Of a stretch of 42,554 nucleotides of DNA, positions 41,520 to 42,554 are shown in pieces. Position 1 is the first letter of the stretch; each line of letters begins with the position of its first letter. The stretch comes from Clostridium sp. Cult2 (GTDB taxonomy: Bacteria; Bacillota; Clostridia; Tissierellales; Tepidimicrobiaceae). Below the pieces are notes generated by a model. It saw only the letters and a program-made list of their open reading frames with translations. It searched no databases and had not been told where the DNA came from. A program made the translations under genes and the position numbers. The stretch spans positions 1 through 42,554 of the forward strand of contig NZ_PPXX01000021.1 of NCBI RefSeq assembly GCF_021655075.1, read 5' to 3'.

Positions 41520-42437
41520 ATGGGTGATATACTATTAAAAATTTTATATATATTATGCGGATTGATTGCTTCTGCCACAGCTATTCTATCATTTAAGGAT
41601 AAGAAACATCCTGCACGTGTAGGAACTACTATGTTTTGGGGCTTTTTAGCATTAATACTTATATTTGGCGAATATATACCAGCAAATATAGTAGGGATTA
41701 TACTAATTTTAATGTCAATTATTACGGCAATAGATAAGGTAAAGGCAGGATCTATTAAAGGAAAGTCTGACGAATTTAAACAGAAAAAATCTGAAGAAAT
41801 AGGTAATTTCATATTTATTCCAGCTCTAATGATAGCTGTATTTGCATTTATTATTGCCCAATTTACTGATTTAGGAGGACTTGTAGGTGTAGGTATAGGA
41901 GCTACAGCTGCACTTATAACTGGGTTAATAATGACAAAAGCAAAGCCAATAGAAGCTATTGGAGCAGGAGGAAGGCTATTACAACAAATGGGTTCTCCTT
42001 GTCTATTACCACCAACTTTGGCAGCCCTTGGTGCATTGTTTAATGCTGCAGGAGTTGGAGAGGTTATAGCTAAAGGAATATCTAGTGTTGTTCCAATGGG
42101 TAATATAGTCTTAGGTGTTATAGCCTATGTTATTGGAATGGTAGTATTTACAATGATAATGGGTAATGCATTTGCAGCTTTTGCTGTGATTACAGCAGGG
42201 GTTGGTGGACCTTTTGTATTGAGTCAAGGTGGAAATCCAGGAGTAATAGCAGCACTTGCTATGACTGCAGGTTATTGTGGTACATTACTTACTCCTATGG
42301 CAGCTAATTTCAATATTGTACCAGCTACCCTTTTGGAAATGAAGGATGAAAGAAAGGTTATAAAATCACAAGTTCCTGTTGCTTTAGCATTAATGGTTGT
42401 TCATGTGATTTTAATGTTGGTTTTAGGTTTTAAATAA
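41520..42437 (+). CDS. DUF979 family membrane protein, probable 5-oxoproline transporter subunit
   Basis: 305 residues with about nine membrane spans. Typical stretches are ILFATAILSFKDKKHPARVG-like at the N-terminus (ATAILSFKDKKHPARVGTTM), IEAIGAGGRLLQQMGSPCLL in the middle and GGNPGVIAALAMTAGYCGTL with LTPMAANFNIVPATLLEM near the end. The gene is complete. It follows its DUF969 partner by 14 bases, with AGAGGAGG as ribosome-binding site. The pair presumably forms one secondary transporter. No terminator is visible in the 117 bases left in the window, so more operon genes (a 5-oxoprolinase or pyroglutamyl peptidase would be expected) may follow outside it. Confidence 0.86.
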   Translation: MGDILLKILYILCGLIASATAILSFKDKKHPARVGTTMFWGFLALILIFGEYIPANIVGIILILMSIITAIDKVKAGSIKGKSDEFKQKKSEEIGNFIFIPALMIAVFAFIIAQFTDLGGLVGVGIGATAALITGLIMTKAKPIEAIGAGGRLLQQMGSPCLLPPTLAALGALFNAAGVGEVIAKGISSVVPMGNIVLGVIAYVIGMVVFTMIMGNAFAAFAVITAGVGGPFVLSQGGNPGVIAALAMTAGYCGTLLTPMAANFNIVPATLLEMKDERKVIKSQVPVALALMVVHVILMLVLGFK

Positions 42438-42554
42438 TTTTAGATTAAAATATTTAAAATAAGACCAGCTAATTAAAGTCAATAGATTTTAGCAAAATAA
42501 TATTAAATATTTTTTGAAAAACTAATAATAAAAAAATGCACACCTAATAAACCA

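Overview
The window looks like chromosomal DNA of a low-GC, AT-rich anaerobic Firmicute of the Clostridia/Tissierellia type. The basis is strong AGGAGG ribosome-binding sites, AT-rich codon use with abundant ATA and AGA, many intrinsic terminators, an S-layer with SLH anchoring, lipoteichoic-acid-synthase-like enzymes and a sigma-54 amino-acid/peptide regulon. The exact genus cannot be fixed from sequence reading alone. I see 27 protein-coding genes, the first cut by the window edge. There are no rRNA or tRNA genes, no CRISPR array and no prophage.

Layout. (1) 1-3.2 kb: the 3' part of an OPT-family oligopeptide transporter, a small PqqD-like protein and an HD-GYP cyclic-di-GMP phosphodiesterase. 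(2) 3.4-7.9 kb: a three-gene operon (DUF5058 membrane protein, second membrane protein, M20 metallopeptidase) followed by a PucR-type regulator. (3) 7.9-8.5 kb: a divergent ECF transporter S component. (4) 8.5-15.7 kb: two tandem LtaS-like membrane sulfatase-fold enzymes, a REP-associated tyrosine transposase (RAYT) and an oppositely oriented secreted protein with amine-oxidase-N-like stalk domains. Four copies of a bulged palindromic repeat are scattered through this part, three of them exactly at gene 3' ends. (5) 15.7-26.4 kb: a secreted-protein cluster made of a ~2070-residue IPT/TIG-repeat protein, a secreted beta-repeat protein, an SLH-anchored protein and an S41 (CtpA-like) protease. 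(6) 26.5-29.7 kb: a probable major S-layer protein with its own strong promoter and a structured leader. (7) 29.7-36.1 kb: surface-polysaccharide genes (O-antigen-ligase/polymerase-like protein, Wzz-like co-polymerase, CapD/FlaA1-type nucleotide-sugar dehydratase, acyltransferase-3). (8) 36.2-42.4 kb: a sigma-54 activator, then a near-perfect sigma-54 promoter driving a P1-family (DmpA-like) aminopeptidase, an Asp/Glu-type racemase, a gamma-glutamylcyclotransferase-like protein and the DUF969/DUF979 transporter pair.

How the parts fit. Regions 4-7 together look like a cell-envelope island: polyglycerophosphate-type polymer synthesis, a giant surface adhesin or fibre, SLH-anchored proteins, the S-layer and the polysaccharide that may anchor it. 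Regions 1, 2 and 8 concern peptide and amino-acid scavenging. Region 8 is coherent as a sigma-54-controlled module that trims peptides, releases 5-oxoproline from gamma-glutamyl compounds and moves it across the membrane.

Most notable are the predicted 5-oxoproline/gamma-glutamyl regulon, whose activator ends in something other than a Fis-type helix-turn-helix; an LtaS-like enzyme fused to what looks like a catalytically dead GDPD domain; and a RAYT/REP family that has rewritten the C-termini or stop codons of neighbouring genes. Several start codons were moved downstream of the longest reading frame because only the inner start has proper spacing from the ribosome-binding site. The last ~115 bases (42438-42554) hold nothing I can recognise.
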